Shown here in pieces: positions 1 to 7,675 of a stretch of DNA of 34,825 nucleotides; within the stretch, counting starts at the first letter, position 1, and each line of letters begins with the position of its first letter. This DNA is from Flavicella sp. (lineage in GTDB: Bacteria; Bacteroidota; Bacteroidia; Flavobacteriales; Flavobacteriaceae), in NCBI RefSeq assembly GCF_029238425.1, contig NZ_JAQWGB010000013.1:1-34825 (forward strand), written 5' to 3'. The notes beneath the pieces were generated by a model. That model did no database searches. It had not been told where the DNA came from and worked only from the letters and a program-made list of their open reading frames with translations. The translations under genes and the position numbers were made by a program.

Positions 1-613
1 GGCAATAGCAATTCATTTTAAGCAAAATTATTTAGGAGCAGCTTTTTTTGAAACACCAGAAATGATTCATCTTTTAGAATTGTTTGAAAGGTCTAAATGT
101 GGCTTGAAGTTTTTAAATGTCGGAACAGATGTGATTGATGAAATTCAAGAGATGTTGGAGATGAAAGGTTTTCTTAAAACCATTTCATTTTTAATGATTC
201 TTGATAAATTGGCAAAACATAAAGAGGTTAAAAAATTAGCGAGTGATGGTTTCGTAAATTCCTTTAAGGCTACAAAAAGTGAGGTGCAAGACAATGTACA
301 AGCCTATATATTTAAAAATTTCAATAAAGAGATCAATCTAGAAGAGGCCGCAAACATTGCACATATGAATGTATCTGCTTTTAGTAGGTACTTCAAACGA
401 GTGAACAGAAAAACGTTTTCTAGATATGTTACGGAAATTAGAATTGGCTACGCATGTAAATTATTAATGGAAAAAAGGTTTAATATAGCCGCTGTTTGTT
501 ATGAATCTGGTTTTAATAATATCTCTAATTTTAATAGACAATTTAAATTGGTCATGGGTTGTACCCCCTCTGAGTATTTGAAAAATTACAACGTAAAAAC
601 CAATACAATTTGA
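1..613 (+). CDS. AraC-family transcriptional regulator, 5' end cut by window
   Basis: This is the C-terminal part of an AraC/XylS-type regulator. The frame is open from base 2 with no stop, so the ATG at 62 is probably internal and the true start lies left of the window. About 204 residues are visible. The last 100 form the double helix-turn-helix: a first helix-turn-helix around INLEEAANIAHMNVSAFSRY and a second around AAVCYESGFNNISNFNRQF, ending in the family's usual TPSEYLKNY. The segment before it (IHFKQNYLGAAFFETPE) resembles the end of the cupin-type sensor domain of sugar-responsive AraC proteins. It lies upstream of, and on the same strand as, the sugar-acid operon starting at 756, so it may regulate that operon. 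The family call is secure. The target is inference. Confidence 0.9.
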   Translation, partial: AIAIHFKQNYLGAAFFETPEMIHLLELFERSKCGLKFLNVGTDVIDEIQEMLEMKGFLKTISFLMILDKLAKHKEVKKLASDGFVNSFKATKSEVQDNVQAYIFKNFNKEINLEEAANIAHMNVSAFSRYFKRVNRKTFSRYVTEIRIGYACKLLMEKRFNIAAVCYESGFNNISNFNRQFKLVMGCTPSEYLKNYNVKTNTI

Positions 614-672
614 TCAAAAAGCACGGAATTTTGCGATTTATCATGACTTCTATTGGTAAGATGCAATAATAG

Positions 673-727
673 TATCATATAGTGCTATATTGATATAACA
701 TCTACCTTCATTTTCATCCTAATTTTG
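673..727 (+). promoter_or_regulatory. Candidate promoter and operator of the sugar-acid operon
   Basis: A Bacteroidota-type -7 element, TAATTTTG (TAnnTTTG consensus), lies at 720-727, 28 bases before the ATG at 756. No good TTTG -33 element stands at the usual distance. In its place is a symmetric AT-rich element at 673-695. It has outer arms TATCA and TGATA and an inner pair ATATAG (677-682) and CTATAT (685-690). This may be the operator for the adjacent AraC-type protein or another sugar-acid-responsive regulator. The rest of the 614-755 gap shows nothing else. Confidence 0.45.
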
Positions 728-755
728 TCTCATAATAAAACAGGAGATACATTTT

Positions 756-2417
756 ATGAAGGATTCTAAGCAGGTTTTACAAATTCATAGTAAGGATAAT
801 GTACTTGTAGCATTAACCGATTTGAAAGAATTTTCTGAGGTTGTATTTGGAGAAAAATTTTACCAACTTAAAGAAAGTATTCCCGCAAAACATAAATTCA
901 GTGTCGTTGATTTAGAAAAAGGTGATGCTGTCTATATGTATGGTGTTTTGGTTGGTAGAGCTATAAAGAGAATTTCTAAAGGAGGTTTGATAAGTACTTC
1001 TAATTTGGAACACGATACAGAAAAATACCAAGTATCGGAAACTAAAGTAACTATGTCATGGGATGCTCCTGATATTCGTAAGTTTGAAAATAAAACATTC
1101 AATGGTTATCATAGGGAAGATGGAAAAGTAGGGACAGAGAATAATTGGTTGATCATTCCATTGGTTTTTTGTCAAAACAGAAATGTAGAAGTTCTAGAGC
1201 AAGCACTAGTTGATGAATTGGGTTTTTCAAAAAAGAAACATGCTCAATTTGATGTGAAAAGTTTAGTCGAGAGTTACAATAATGGAGCATCGGAATCGGA
1301 GTTGTTAGCTAAAGATATTATCATAAGCGATAGTCATAATTATAAAAACCCCTTGTTCCCAAATATTGACGGAATCAAATTTCTAACTCATGATGGAGGC
1401 TGCGGTGGGGCAACATCGGACTCGGTAACCCTTTGCAATTTATTGGCAGGTTATATAAACAACCCCAATGTAGCAGGAGCTACTATTTTAAGTTTGGGCT
1501 GTCAACATGCACAGGTGAGTATTTTACAAGATGCCTTGAAAAAAATGTCACCAAAGATAGATAAAACAGTTTATGTTTTGGAACAACAACAAAGCGTTTC
1601 TGAAAAGGATTTAATTTCAGAGGCAATAAAAAAGACGTTTATAGGTCTTGTTCAGGCCAATAAAATAGAAAGAAAACCGGCCCCCTTAGATAAGTTAGTG
1701 ATTGGTTTAGAGTGCGGGGGATCCGATGGGTTTTCTGGTATTTCAGCAAATCCTACTTTGGGTTATGTGTCTGATTTAATTGTCGGTTTAGGCGGCGCAA
1801 CCGTTTTGTCTGAGTTTCCAGAATTAAATGGAGTAGAGCAAGAATTAATCAATAGATGTTCTAACGAAAGGATAGCCAATAAATTTTCAAACATCATGTC
1901 GGTTTACAGTGAAAAAGCAGATGCGTTGGGTGCTGGGTTTTATGCGAATCCATCGCCAGGAAATATCAAGGATGGTTTGATAACCGACGCGATTAAATCT
2001 GCGGGAGCAGCAAAGAAAGGAGGAACATCGCCAGTTCAAGATGTTTTGGATTATACGGAACAAGTTCAAAAACCTGGATTGAACTTATTGTGTACACCAG
2101 GGAACGATGTGGAATCCACAACAGGTTTGGCAGGCTCAGGAACTAATGTTATCTTGTTTACTACCGGGTTAGGAACTCCTACAGGAAACCCAATTACACC
2201 CGTTATTAAAGTAGCATCAAATTCAAAATTATATCAAAAAATGAATGATATAATAGATTTTAATACAGGGAGTGTCATTGAAGGAACTATGGATATTTCG
2301 GAAGCAGGAGAGGCCTTGTTAGAATATATCATAAAAGTGGCAAGTGGAGAGCAAACCAAGGCCAGGATCTTAGGTCAAGATGATTTTATTCCTTGGAAAC
2401 GTGGAATGTCTTTATAA
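756..2417 (+). CDS. UxaA-family sugar-acid dehydratase, probable L-fuconate (or L-rhamnonate) dehydratase
   Basis: This 553-residue protein is a full-length UxaA (altronate/galactarate dehydratase) family member. An N-terminal SAF domain spans roughly residues 8-90. The dehydratase core follows, with NGYHREDGKVGTEN near 116-129, HDGGCGG at 212-218 (Cys216), LGCQH near 248-251 (Cys249), LECGGSDGFSG around Cys320 and a late NPSPGN segment. The cysteines are likely ligands of the iron or iron-sulfur centre. Altronate dehydratase is the textbook function. The next genes encode a short-chain dehydrogenase and a 2,4-diketo-acid hydrolase, not altronate or tagaturonate enzymes, so a 6-deoxyhexonate is the better substrate guess. 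UxaA-type proteins occur in the Campylobacter jejuni L-fucose cluster. The family is certain; the substrate is inferred. Confidence 0.88.
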   Translation: MKDSKQVLQIHSKDNVLVALTDLKEFSEVVFGEKFYQLKESIPAKHKFSVVDLEKGDAVYMYGVLVGRAIKRISKGGLISTSNLEHDTEKYQVSETKVTMSWDAPDIRKFENKTFNGYHREDGKVGTENNWLIIPLVFCQNRNVEVLEQALVDELGFSKKKHAQFDVKSLVESYNNGASESELLAKDIIISDSHNYKNPLFPNIDGIKFLTHDGGCGGATSDSVTLCNLLAGYINNPNVAGATILSLGCQHAQVSILQDALKKMSPKIDKTVYVLEQQQSVSEKDLISEAIKKTFIGLVQANKIERKPAPLDKLVIGLECGGSDGFSGISANPTLGYVSDLIVGLGGATVLSEFPELNGVEQELINRCSNERIANKFSNIMSVYSEKADALGAGFYANPSPGNIKDGLITDAIKSAGAAKKGGTSPVQDVLDYTEQVQKPGLNLLCTPGNDVESTTGLAGSGTNVILFTTGLGTPTGNPITPVIKVASNSKLYQKMNDIIDFNTGSVIEGTMDISEAGEALLEYIIKVASGEQTKARILGQDDFIPWKRGMSL

Positions 2418-2443
2418 AAATAGAATACTATAATTGTGATTGT

Positions 2444-3223
2444 ATGAAGTTTAGTTTAAAAAATAAAATAGCTCTAGTAACTGGTGGAGGAAGCGGAATA
2501 GGGAAAGCTATTTCAATGACATTTGCACAGCAAGGAGCTAAGGTACACATCTTAGATTTTAATTTAGAGGGTGCGGAAGAGACAATTCTTGAAATAGAAA
2601 AATTAGGAGGTACCGGAAAAGCACATCAATGCGATGTGTCGAATCAAAAAAATGTAACAGATGTAATTTCTTCCATTTCAAAAGAAGAGAATATCTCTAT
2701 TTTGGTAAACAATGCTGGTATTGCCCATGTAGGAAATGTGGAGGCAGTGGAAGAGGAAGATTTGGATCGTTTGTATAACGTAAATATCAAAGGCGTGTAT
2801 AATTGTATCAAAGCAAGTATTCCTTCTTTAAAAGAGAATGGAGGAGGAGTAATTCTTAACGTAGCGTCTATTGGCTCAACAGTAGGACTAAATGATCGGT
2901 TTGCTTATTCTATGTCGAAAGGGGCCGTTTTGACGATGACCTATTCTATAGCAAAGGATTATATAAATGATGGGATCAGATGTAATTGTATTGCACCAGG
3001 AAGAGTGCACACTCCTTTTGTAGATGGTTTTATTAGTAAGAATTACCCTGGGCAAGAGGAAGAGATGTTTGAAAAATTATCTAAAACGCAACCTATTGGT
3101 AGAATGGGAAGTACACAAGAAATAGCAGATTTAGTTCTGTTCTTGTGTTCTGATGAAGCTGGATTTATTACAGGATCAAACTATCCAATAGATGGAGGGT
3201 TTGTAACATTAAATGGAAAATAA
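2444..3223 (+). CDS. Short-chain dehydrogenase, probable 2-keto-3-deoxy-L-fuconate (or -rhamnonate) 4-dehydrogenase
   Basis: This 259-residue classical short-chain dehydrogenase has the nucleotide motif TGGGSGIG at residues 13-20. Asp38 sits at the end of strand 2, which favours NAD over NADP. NNAG is at 89-92, and the catalytic Ser142, Tyr155 and Lys159 are all present. A frame opens earlier, at 2393, but that start would overlap the dehydratase, and the Rossmann fold begins right after Met2444. The gene lies 26 bases after the dehydratase and 18 before the hydrolase, so the three form an operon. In the L-fucose route known from Xanthomonas, an SDR oxidises 2-keto-3-deoxy-L-fuconate to the 2,4-diketo acid, which fits this position. 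A role on another sugar acid or as L-fucose dehydrogenase cannot be excluded. Confidence 0.88.
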   Translation: MKFSLKNKIALVTGGGSGIGKAISMTFAQQGAKVHILDFNLEGAEETILEIEKLGGTGKAHQCDVSNQKNVTDVISSISKEENISILVNNAGIAHVGNVEAVEEEDLDRLYNVNIKGVYNCIKASIPSLKENGGGVILNVASIGSTVGLNDRFAYSMSKGAVLTMTYSIAKDYINDGIRCNCIAPGRVHTPFVDGFISKNYPGQEEEMFEKLSKTQPIGRMGSTQEIADLVLFLCSDEAGFITGSNYPIDGGFVTLNGK

Positions 3224-3241
3224 TAAAATAAATAATAGTAT

Positions 3242-4099
3242 ATGAAGTTAATTAGATTTGGAGCAGTTGGGCAGGAGAAACCTGGAGTACAACTAGCAAA
3301 CGGAAAAAAGATTGATGTTTCTGGATTTGGTTCAGATTATAACGAAGATTTTTTTGGAAATGATGGTATTGATAAATTAAAGCAATGGGTAGCAAGCAAT
3401 GAAACTTCTTGCCCAGAAATTGGAGATGAGGTTAGATTGGGAGCTCCCTTAACAAGGCCTTCTAAAATTGTATGTGTTGGATTGAATTATGCACAGCATG
3501 CAGCGGAAGCAGGTATGGAAGTACCAAAAGAACCAGTTTTGTTTTTTAAAGCAACTTCCGCAATGGTAGGACCTTATGACGATATTATGATTCCAAAAGG
3601 AAGTACTAAAACAGACTGGGAAGTTGAATTGTCAGTAGTGATAGGTAAAAAAGCAGCTTATTTAGAGAAAGATGAAGTAATTGATCATATTGCTGGGTAT
3701 GTATTGCACAATGATGTAAGTGAGAGAGCGTTTCAACTAGAACGTTCTGGGCAATGGGTAAAAGGAAAGAGCTGTGATACTTTTGCACCGATAGGTCCTT
3801 TTATTGCAACAACCGATGAAATTGAAGATCCAAACAATTTAAATCTTTGGTTAAAGTTAAATGGTAAGGTGATGCAGAATAGTTCTACGTCAGATTTTAT
3901 TTTCAATATTCAAGAAGCAATCAGTCATATTTCTCAATTTATGACGTTGTTACCTGGGGATATTATTTCCACAGGAACTCCTTTTGGTGTAGGGATGGGA
4001 TTGAAACCAGAATTATACTTAAAACCTGGAGATGTTGTAGAATTAGGGATAGAAGGTTTAGGTGTCTCTAAACAAAATGTGGTTGCCTATAAAAAATAG
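3242..4099 (+). CDS. Fumarylacetoacetate hydrolase-family enzyme, probable 2,4-diketo-3-deoxy-L-fuconate (-rhamnonate) hydrolase
   Basis: This 285-residue protein has a short N-terminal domain and a FAH catalytic domain from about residue 72. The family hallmarks are clear: VGLNYAQHA near 79-87, WEVELSVVIG with metal ligands Glu127 and Glu129, HNDVSERAFQ with Asp158, GQWVKGKSCDTF, and a late STGTPFGVG. Members of this subgroup cleave 2,4-diketo-3-deoxy-L-fuconate or -rhamnonate to pyruvate and L-lactate. That product matches the L-lactate dehydrogenase encoded next. Databases often call such proteins ureidoglycolate lyase, which the context does not support. It is the last gene of the three-gene operon and is followed by a hairpin terminator. 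Confidence 0.88.
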   Translation: MKLIRFGAVGQEKPGVQLANGKKIDVSGFGSDYNEDFFGNDGIDKLKQWVASNETSCPEIGDEVRLGAPLTRPSKIVCVGLNYAQHAAEAGMEVPKEPVLFFKATSAMVGPYDDIMIPKGSTKTDWEVELSVVIGKKAAYLEKDEVIDHIAGYVLHNDVSERAFQLERSGQWVKGKSCDTFAPIGPFIATTDEIEDPNNLNLWLKLNGKVMQNSSTSDFIFNIQEAISHISQFMTLLPGDIISTGTPFGVGMGLKPELYLKPGDVVELGIEGLGVSKQNVVAYKK

Positions 4100-4120
4100 A
4101 ATTTAGTTTAGTTTAAGCGT

Positions 4121-4170
4121 AAAGGTTTGTTTTTTCTGATGTAAATTAGAGAATACAAACCTTTTTTCTT
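4121..4170 (+). terminator. Hairpin terminator after the FAH gene
   Basis: A 10-bp perfect stem pairs AAAGGTTTGT (4121-4130) with ACAAACCTTT (4155-4164), and a T-run follows to 4167. The loop is long (24 bases), so the structure is weaker than a classic terminator. It separates the three-gene operon from the lactate dehydrogenase gene. Confidence 0.6.
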
Positions 4171-4315
4171 TGAATAATGATATTTAAAAATTGCATTATC
4201 TGTGTATTGTATGTTTATATAGCAAAAAAAGTATCACTTTGAATCAAATATTAGGGAGACAATGGCTCATAAATCCTATAATATTGTACTGTAAAGTTAT
4301 TCTATATCTAGTTCG

Positions 4316-4323
4316 TAATTTTC
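4316..4323 (+). promoter_or_regulatory. Possible -7 element for the lactate dehydrogenase gene
   Basis: TAATTTTC lies 39 bases before the ATG at 4363 and is one base from the Bacteroidota -7 consensus. No convincing -33 element is visible. The 263-base gap between 4099 and 4363, with a terminator at its left end, argues for a separate promoter here. The remaining bases of the gap show nothing I recognise. Confidence 0.3.
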
Positions 4324-4362
4324 AAGACATTATTGTCATAAATAGTAAGAAAAATAAATATC

Positions 4363-5511
4363 ATGAAACTAACAATCAATCCAAAATATCCATCCGTAGA
4401 CGATTTAAGAAAAAGAGCAATGGTAAAAATGCCAAAATTTGCTTTTGAATATCTAGATGGAGGCTGTAATGAAGATATCAATTTAGATAAAAATAGAACT
4501 GATTTACAAAAGATAGAATTGATGCCTCAATATTTATCTAAATTTGAAAAATCAGAGATGAAAACTGAATTATTTGGACATACGTATGATGCTCCTTTCG
4601 GGATTGCTCCAGTTGGACTTCAAGGATTGATGTGGCCAAATGCTCCGGAGATTCTTGCGAAAGCTGCAAAAGAGCATAACATCCCATTTATTTTAAGTAC
4701 GGTTACTACTTCTAGTATAGAGCGTATTGCGGAAATCACAGAAGGAAAGTCTTGGTTTCAATTGTACCATCCTGCAGAAGAATCTATGAAAAGAGATTTA
4801 TTGGATAGAGCTGCAGTTGCTGGTACGGACGTATTGGTAATCTTGGCAGATGTACCCACCTTTGGATATAGACCGAGGGATGTTCGTAATGGGCTGGCAA
4901 TGCCACCAAGTATGAGTGTTAAAAATATTATTGAAGTAATGAAAAAGCCTGATTGGGCCTTACAAACATTAATTCATGGACAACCTAGTTTTAAAACGTT
5001 AGAGAAATATATGCCTAAAGGGTTAAATTTAAAAAAGTTAGGGGAATTTATGGATGCCACCTTTTCGGGAAGACTTAATGAAGAAAGAATAGCTTCTATT
5101 CGTGAACAATGGAAAGGGAAATTAGTTATAAAAGGAGTGGTAAGTGAAGAAGATGCTCAAAAAGCTATAAACTTAGGTGTTGATGGAATTATTGTTTCCA
5201 ACCATGGAGGTCGTCAGTTAGATGCAGGACAATCTTCTATAGTACCGATGACAAACTTAGCAGAGAAATTTGGTGATCAAATAAAAATAATGGTCGATTC
5301 TGGTTTGAGAGGAGGTCCGGATATCGCTAGAGCAATGGCTAGTGGGGCAGATTTTACTTTTATGGGTAGAAGTTTTATGTATGGAGTTGGTGCTTTAGGA
5401 AAACAAGGAGGAGATCATACGACTTCTCTAATGAAAAGAGAGTTATTACAAGTAATGGAGCAAATTTGCTGTCAAGAAACAGGAGCTTTCCAACCTCACT
5501 TGATTAAATAA
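4363..5511 (+). CDS. lldD: FMN-dependent alpha-hydroxy-acid dehydrogenase, probable L-lactate dehydrogenase
   Basis: This 382-residue protein spans the whole FMN-dependent alpha-hydroxy-acid dehydrogenase family. Visible residues are Tyr30 in FEYLDGG, IAPVGLQGL near 81-89 contacting FMN, Tyr135 in FQLYHP, Lys257 in VIKGV and the signature SNHGGRQLD at 279-287 with the catalytic base His281. It oxidises L-lactate to pyruvate and passes electrons to the respiratory chain. Lactate oxidases, glycolate oxidases and mandelate dehydrogenases share the fold. The lactate assignment rests on the preceding operon, whose last step would yield L-lactate. It has its own intergenic region and a terminator behind it, so it is probably transcribed alone. 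The start follows AT-rich leader DNA and gives the usual N-terminus. Confidence 0.88.
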   Translation: MKLTINPKYPSVDDLRKRAMVKMPKFAFEYLDGGCNEDINLDKNRTDLQKIELMPQYLSKFEKSEMKTELFGHTYDAPFGIAPVGLQGLMWPNAPEILAKAAKEHNIPFILSTVTTSSIERIAEITEGKSWFQLYHPAEESMKRDLLDRAAVAGTDVLVILADVPTFGYRPRDVRNGLAMPPSMSVKNIIEVMKKPDWALQTLIHGQPSFKTLEKYMPKGLNLKKLGEFMDATFSGRLNEERIASIREQWKGKLVIKGVVSEEDAQKAINLGVDGIIVSNHGGRQLDAGQSSIVPMTNLAEKFGDQIKIMVDSGLRGGPDIARAMASGADFTFMGRSFMYGVGALGKQGGDHTTSLMKRELLQVMEQICCQETGAFQPHLIK

Positions 5512-5524
5512 CAACAAAAATTTT

Positions 5525-5568
5525 AGGGGACTTTCTATTGATTTGATTCAAGTGTTAGTCCCTTTTTT
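5525..5568 (+). terminator. Terminator after the lactate dehydrogenase gene
   Basis: AGGGGACT (5525-5532) pairs with AGTCCCTT (5557-5564), with one G-T wobble. The last two bases of the right arm begin a run of six T (5563-5568). Confidence 0.7.
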
Positions 5569-5612
5569 ATATTAATCTTCAGTATTAAGCATACATAAAT
5601 TCTAGAAATAGA

Positions 5613-6038
5613 ATGAGTACAAATAGAACTTTTACAATGTTAAAACCGGATGCGATTGCAAAAGGTTATATGATCCCAATTTTAAATAAGATTGATGCAG
5701 CAGGTTTTAAAATAGTCGCCATGAAGTTGACTCAATTAGATAAGCAGAAGGCCTCTGAATTTTATGGAATTCATAAAGAGAAACCTTTTTTTAATGAATT
5801 AGTAGCTTATATGACTAGTGGGCCTATTGTAGCTGCAGTGCTAGAAAAAAGTAATGCGGTTGAGGATTTTAGAACCTTAATTGGAGCAACAGATCCAAAA
5901 CAAGCATTAAAAGGAACCATAAGAAATCAATTTGCAGAATCTATTGCTGAAAATGCAATCCATGGTTCTGACTCTGATGAAAATGCCTTAATTGAAAGTG
6001 AATTTCACTTTGAGAATAATGAAATAGTAACATATTAA
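5613..6038 (+). CDS. ndk: Nucleoside diphosphate kinase
   Basis: This 141-residue protein matches nucleoside diphosphate kinase over its full length. It opens with [13 protein letters not shown] (Lys11) and carries the active-site block [12 protein letters not shown], in which His117 is the phosphorylated histidine. The enzyme moves the terminal phosphate of ATP to other nucleoside diphosphates in the cytoplasm. It is a core housekeeping gene and has no link to glycan breakdown. Its presence between the sugar-acid operon and the TRAP genes suggests a conserved chromosomal anchor with catabolic DNA on both sides. No clear promoter is visible in the short gap after the preceding terminator. Confidence 0.97.
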   Translation: MSTNRTFTMLKPDAIAKGYMIPILNKIDAAGFKIVAMKLTQLDKQKASEFYGIHKEKPFFNELVAYMTSGPIVAAVLEKSNAVEDFRTLIGATDPKQALKGTIRNQFAESIAENAIHGSDSDENALIESEFHFENNEIVTY

Positions 6039-6046
6039 CAAAAGTA

Positions 6047-6205
6047 ATGACTTCAGAAAACCAAATTATTGAATTCTTATTGCATTCAGATAAATTTAAT
6101 AAAAGAACTGAACTGATAAGCCTAGCAAAGCAATATATGATTCATTGTGTAGATCGCATTAGAGCATATGAACTGGCCTTAGAAGATCTTGATATTAGTC
6201 TTTAA
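6047..6205 (+). CDS. Small 52-residue protein of unknown function, downstream of ndk
   Basis: An ATG at 6047, eight bases after the ndk stop, opens a 52-codon frame ending in TAA at 6203-6205. The product starts MTSENQIIEFLLHSDKFNKR and ends ALEDLDISL. It is charged, has no signal peptide or membrane segment, and looks mostly helical. The close spacing and the strong terminator 28 bases after its stop support co-transcription with ndk. The composition resembles a real cytoplasmic protein more than random AT-rich sequence. I do not recognise a family. Confidence 0.55.
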   Translation: MTSENQIIEFLLHSDKFNKRTELISLAKQYMIHCVDRIRAYELALEDLDISL

Positions 6206-6232
6206 CAAGTTAATAATTACACGAAATTATGT

Positions 6233-6263
6233 AAGTCCCTTCAGTTTTTGAAGGGACTTTTTT
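6233..6263 (+). terminator. Strong terminator of the ndk unit
   Basis: An 11-bp perfect stem pairs AAGTCCCTTCA (6233-6243) with TGAAGGGACTT (6249-6259) around a GTTTT loop, and a T-run follows to 6263. This is a textbook intrinsic terminator for ndk and the small gene behind it. Confidence 0.88.
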
Positions 6264-6327
6264 ATGTTTAATGAAAACGGATCAATGCTACTTTAGAATC
6301 AAACACAAGCTTTTACTGTTAAAATTA

Positions 6328-6360
6328 AAAAAGCCTTTCAATTTTATTGAAAGGCTTTTT
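6328..6360. terminator. Bidirectional terminator between convergent ndk and TRAP units
   Basis: A 15-bp perfect stem (arms 6328-6342 and 6346-6360, GC core GCCTTTC/GAAAGGC) surrounds a TTT loop. The A-run on the left and T-run on the right let it work on both strands. It lies 19 bases beyond the dctM stop, so it mainly ends the minus-strand TRAP operon. The rest of 6206-6379 holds nothing else that I see. Confidence 0.88.
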
Positions 6361-6379
6361 GCTTTGGTATAATATATTT

Positions 6380-7675
6380 TTATAATCCGAATACACTTGG
6401 CAACCATAAGCTTAATGAAGGTACATAAGTAATCAGCATTAAAGCTAAAATCATTGCTAAGAATAAAGGCAATAATGGTTTAACTACTTTTTCAATAGTT
6501 GTATTAGCAATTCCTACACCCACAAATAAAACAGAGCCTACAGGGGGAGTACAAAGTCCGACACATAAATTAAGTACCATTATGATACCAAATTGTACTG
6601 GATCCATCCCTAGCTTTGTAATAATAGGTAAAAAGATGGGTGTGAAAATCAATACTGCAGGAGTCATGTCCATGAAAATCCCAACAAATAGTAACAAGAA
6701 GTTGATGATCAAAAGAATGACAATTTTATTGTCACTAATTCCTAATAAAACTTCAGAAATATTCTGAGGAATATTTTCATACGACATTACCCATGACATG
6801 CTCATAGAAGCACCAATTAATAACATTACAATCGCTGTAGTCCCACAAGAATCTAATAAAATTTGAGGCAAATCTTTTACGGTAATTTCTTTATACCAAA
6901 ACCCTAAAATCAGTGTGTACAAAACAGCAATTGCGGATGCCTCCGTTGCTGTAAAAATTCCAACAACAATACCACCAATAACTACTACTAAAAGCATCAG
7001 GCTAGGGAAAGCGTCAATAAATGTTTTTCCAACAGCTTTAAAGGAACTTCTTTCACCGAGTTTGTAGCCTTTTTTCTTAGCCCAAAATGAAGCAACAACC
7101 ATCAGCAATAAACCGGTTAAAATCCCTGGAATATATCCTGCTATAAATAGTGCCGCAATAGAAACTCCACCACTTGCAAGTGAATAAACAATTAGTACAT
7201 TACTCGGAGGAATAATCAAACCTATAGTAGAAGAGGTGATATTAACAGCAGCTCCAAACTCTTTTGAATATCCTTCTTTTTCCATTTCAGGACCTAATAT
7301 ACTTCCCATTGCAGATGCAGATGCCATGGCAGAACCTGCAATAGATCCCATTAGCATAGCAGCAATTACATTGATCAGCGCTAATCCTCCAGGAAGAGAT
7401 CCCACAAGGGTTTTGGCAAAATTGATCAATCGATGTGCAATTCCACCTTTATTCATGAGCTGGCCGGACAATACAAAAAACGGAATAGCCAATAAGGCGA
7501 AACTGTCCAAACCTGTCCCTATACGTTGTGAAACCGTTGTTAATGCAGGTAACACAGGGATACTTGCAAACATGGTAAGTAGAGATGAAATAGCAATACT
7601 CCATGCAACCGGAACTCCGATTAATAAAAAACTTAAAAAACTTAAAACTAATATGATTATGGGTATATATTCCAT
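6380..7675 (-). CDS. dctM: TRAP transporter large permease, DctM family
   Basis: This 431-residue membrane protein has about 12 hydrophobic segments and the DctM family pattern, including PVAWSIAISS near the start, SGSIAGSAMASASAMGSILGPEM-like small-residue-rich repeats and NLCVGLCTPPVGSVLFVGVGIAN in the C-terminal half. It forms the sodium-coupled translocation channel of a TRAP system with DctQ and DctP. Its ATG overlaps the DctQ stop by one base (TAATG), so the two are translationally coupled. In this setting the likely cargo is an acidic sugar released from the glycan. The sequence itself does not reveal the substrate. Confidence 0.95.
   Translation of the reverse strand: MEYIPIIILVLSFLSFLLIGVPVAWSIAISSLLTMFASIPVLPALTTVSQRIGTGLDSFALLAIPFFVLSGQLMNKGGIAHRLINFAKTLVGSLPGGLALINVIAAMLMGSIAGSAMASASAMGSILGPEMEKEGYSKEFGAAVNITSSTIGLIIPPSNVLIVYSLASGGVSIAALFIAGYIPGILTGLLLMVVASFWAKKKGYKLGERSSFKAVGKTFIDAFPSLMLLVVVIGGIVVGIFTATEASAIAVLYTLILGFWYKEITVKDLPQILLDSCGTTAIVMLLIGASMSMSWVMSYENIPQNISEVLLGISDNKIVILLIINFLLLFVGIFMDMTPAVLIFTPIFLPIITKLGMDPVQFGIIMVLNLCVGLCTPPVGSVLFVGVGIANTTIEKVVKPLLPLFLAMILALMLITYVPSLSLWLPSVFGL

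Noticed and set aside
756-2417. Straight annotation as altronate dehydratase of the glucuronate/galacturonate isomerase route
   Set aside because: No uronate isomerase, tagaturonate reductase, KDG kinase or KDPG aldolase gene accompanies it, while a diketo-acid hydrolase and a lactate dehydrogenase do. The possibility is kept as an alternative only.
2393-2443. An earlier in-frame start for the short-chain dehydrogenase
   Set aside because: It would overlap the dehydratase gene and add residues before the Rossmann fold that the family lacks. Met 2444 gives the normal N-terminus.
4191-4448. An 85-codon plus-strand frame running into the lactate dehydrogenase gene
   Set aside because: Its second half lies in another frame of the strongly supported dehydrogenase gene, and its first half is AT-rich intergenic DNA with no recognisable protein features.
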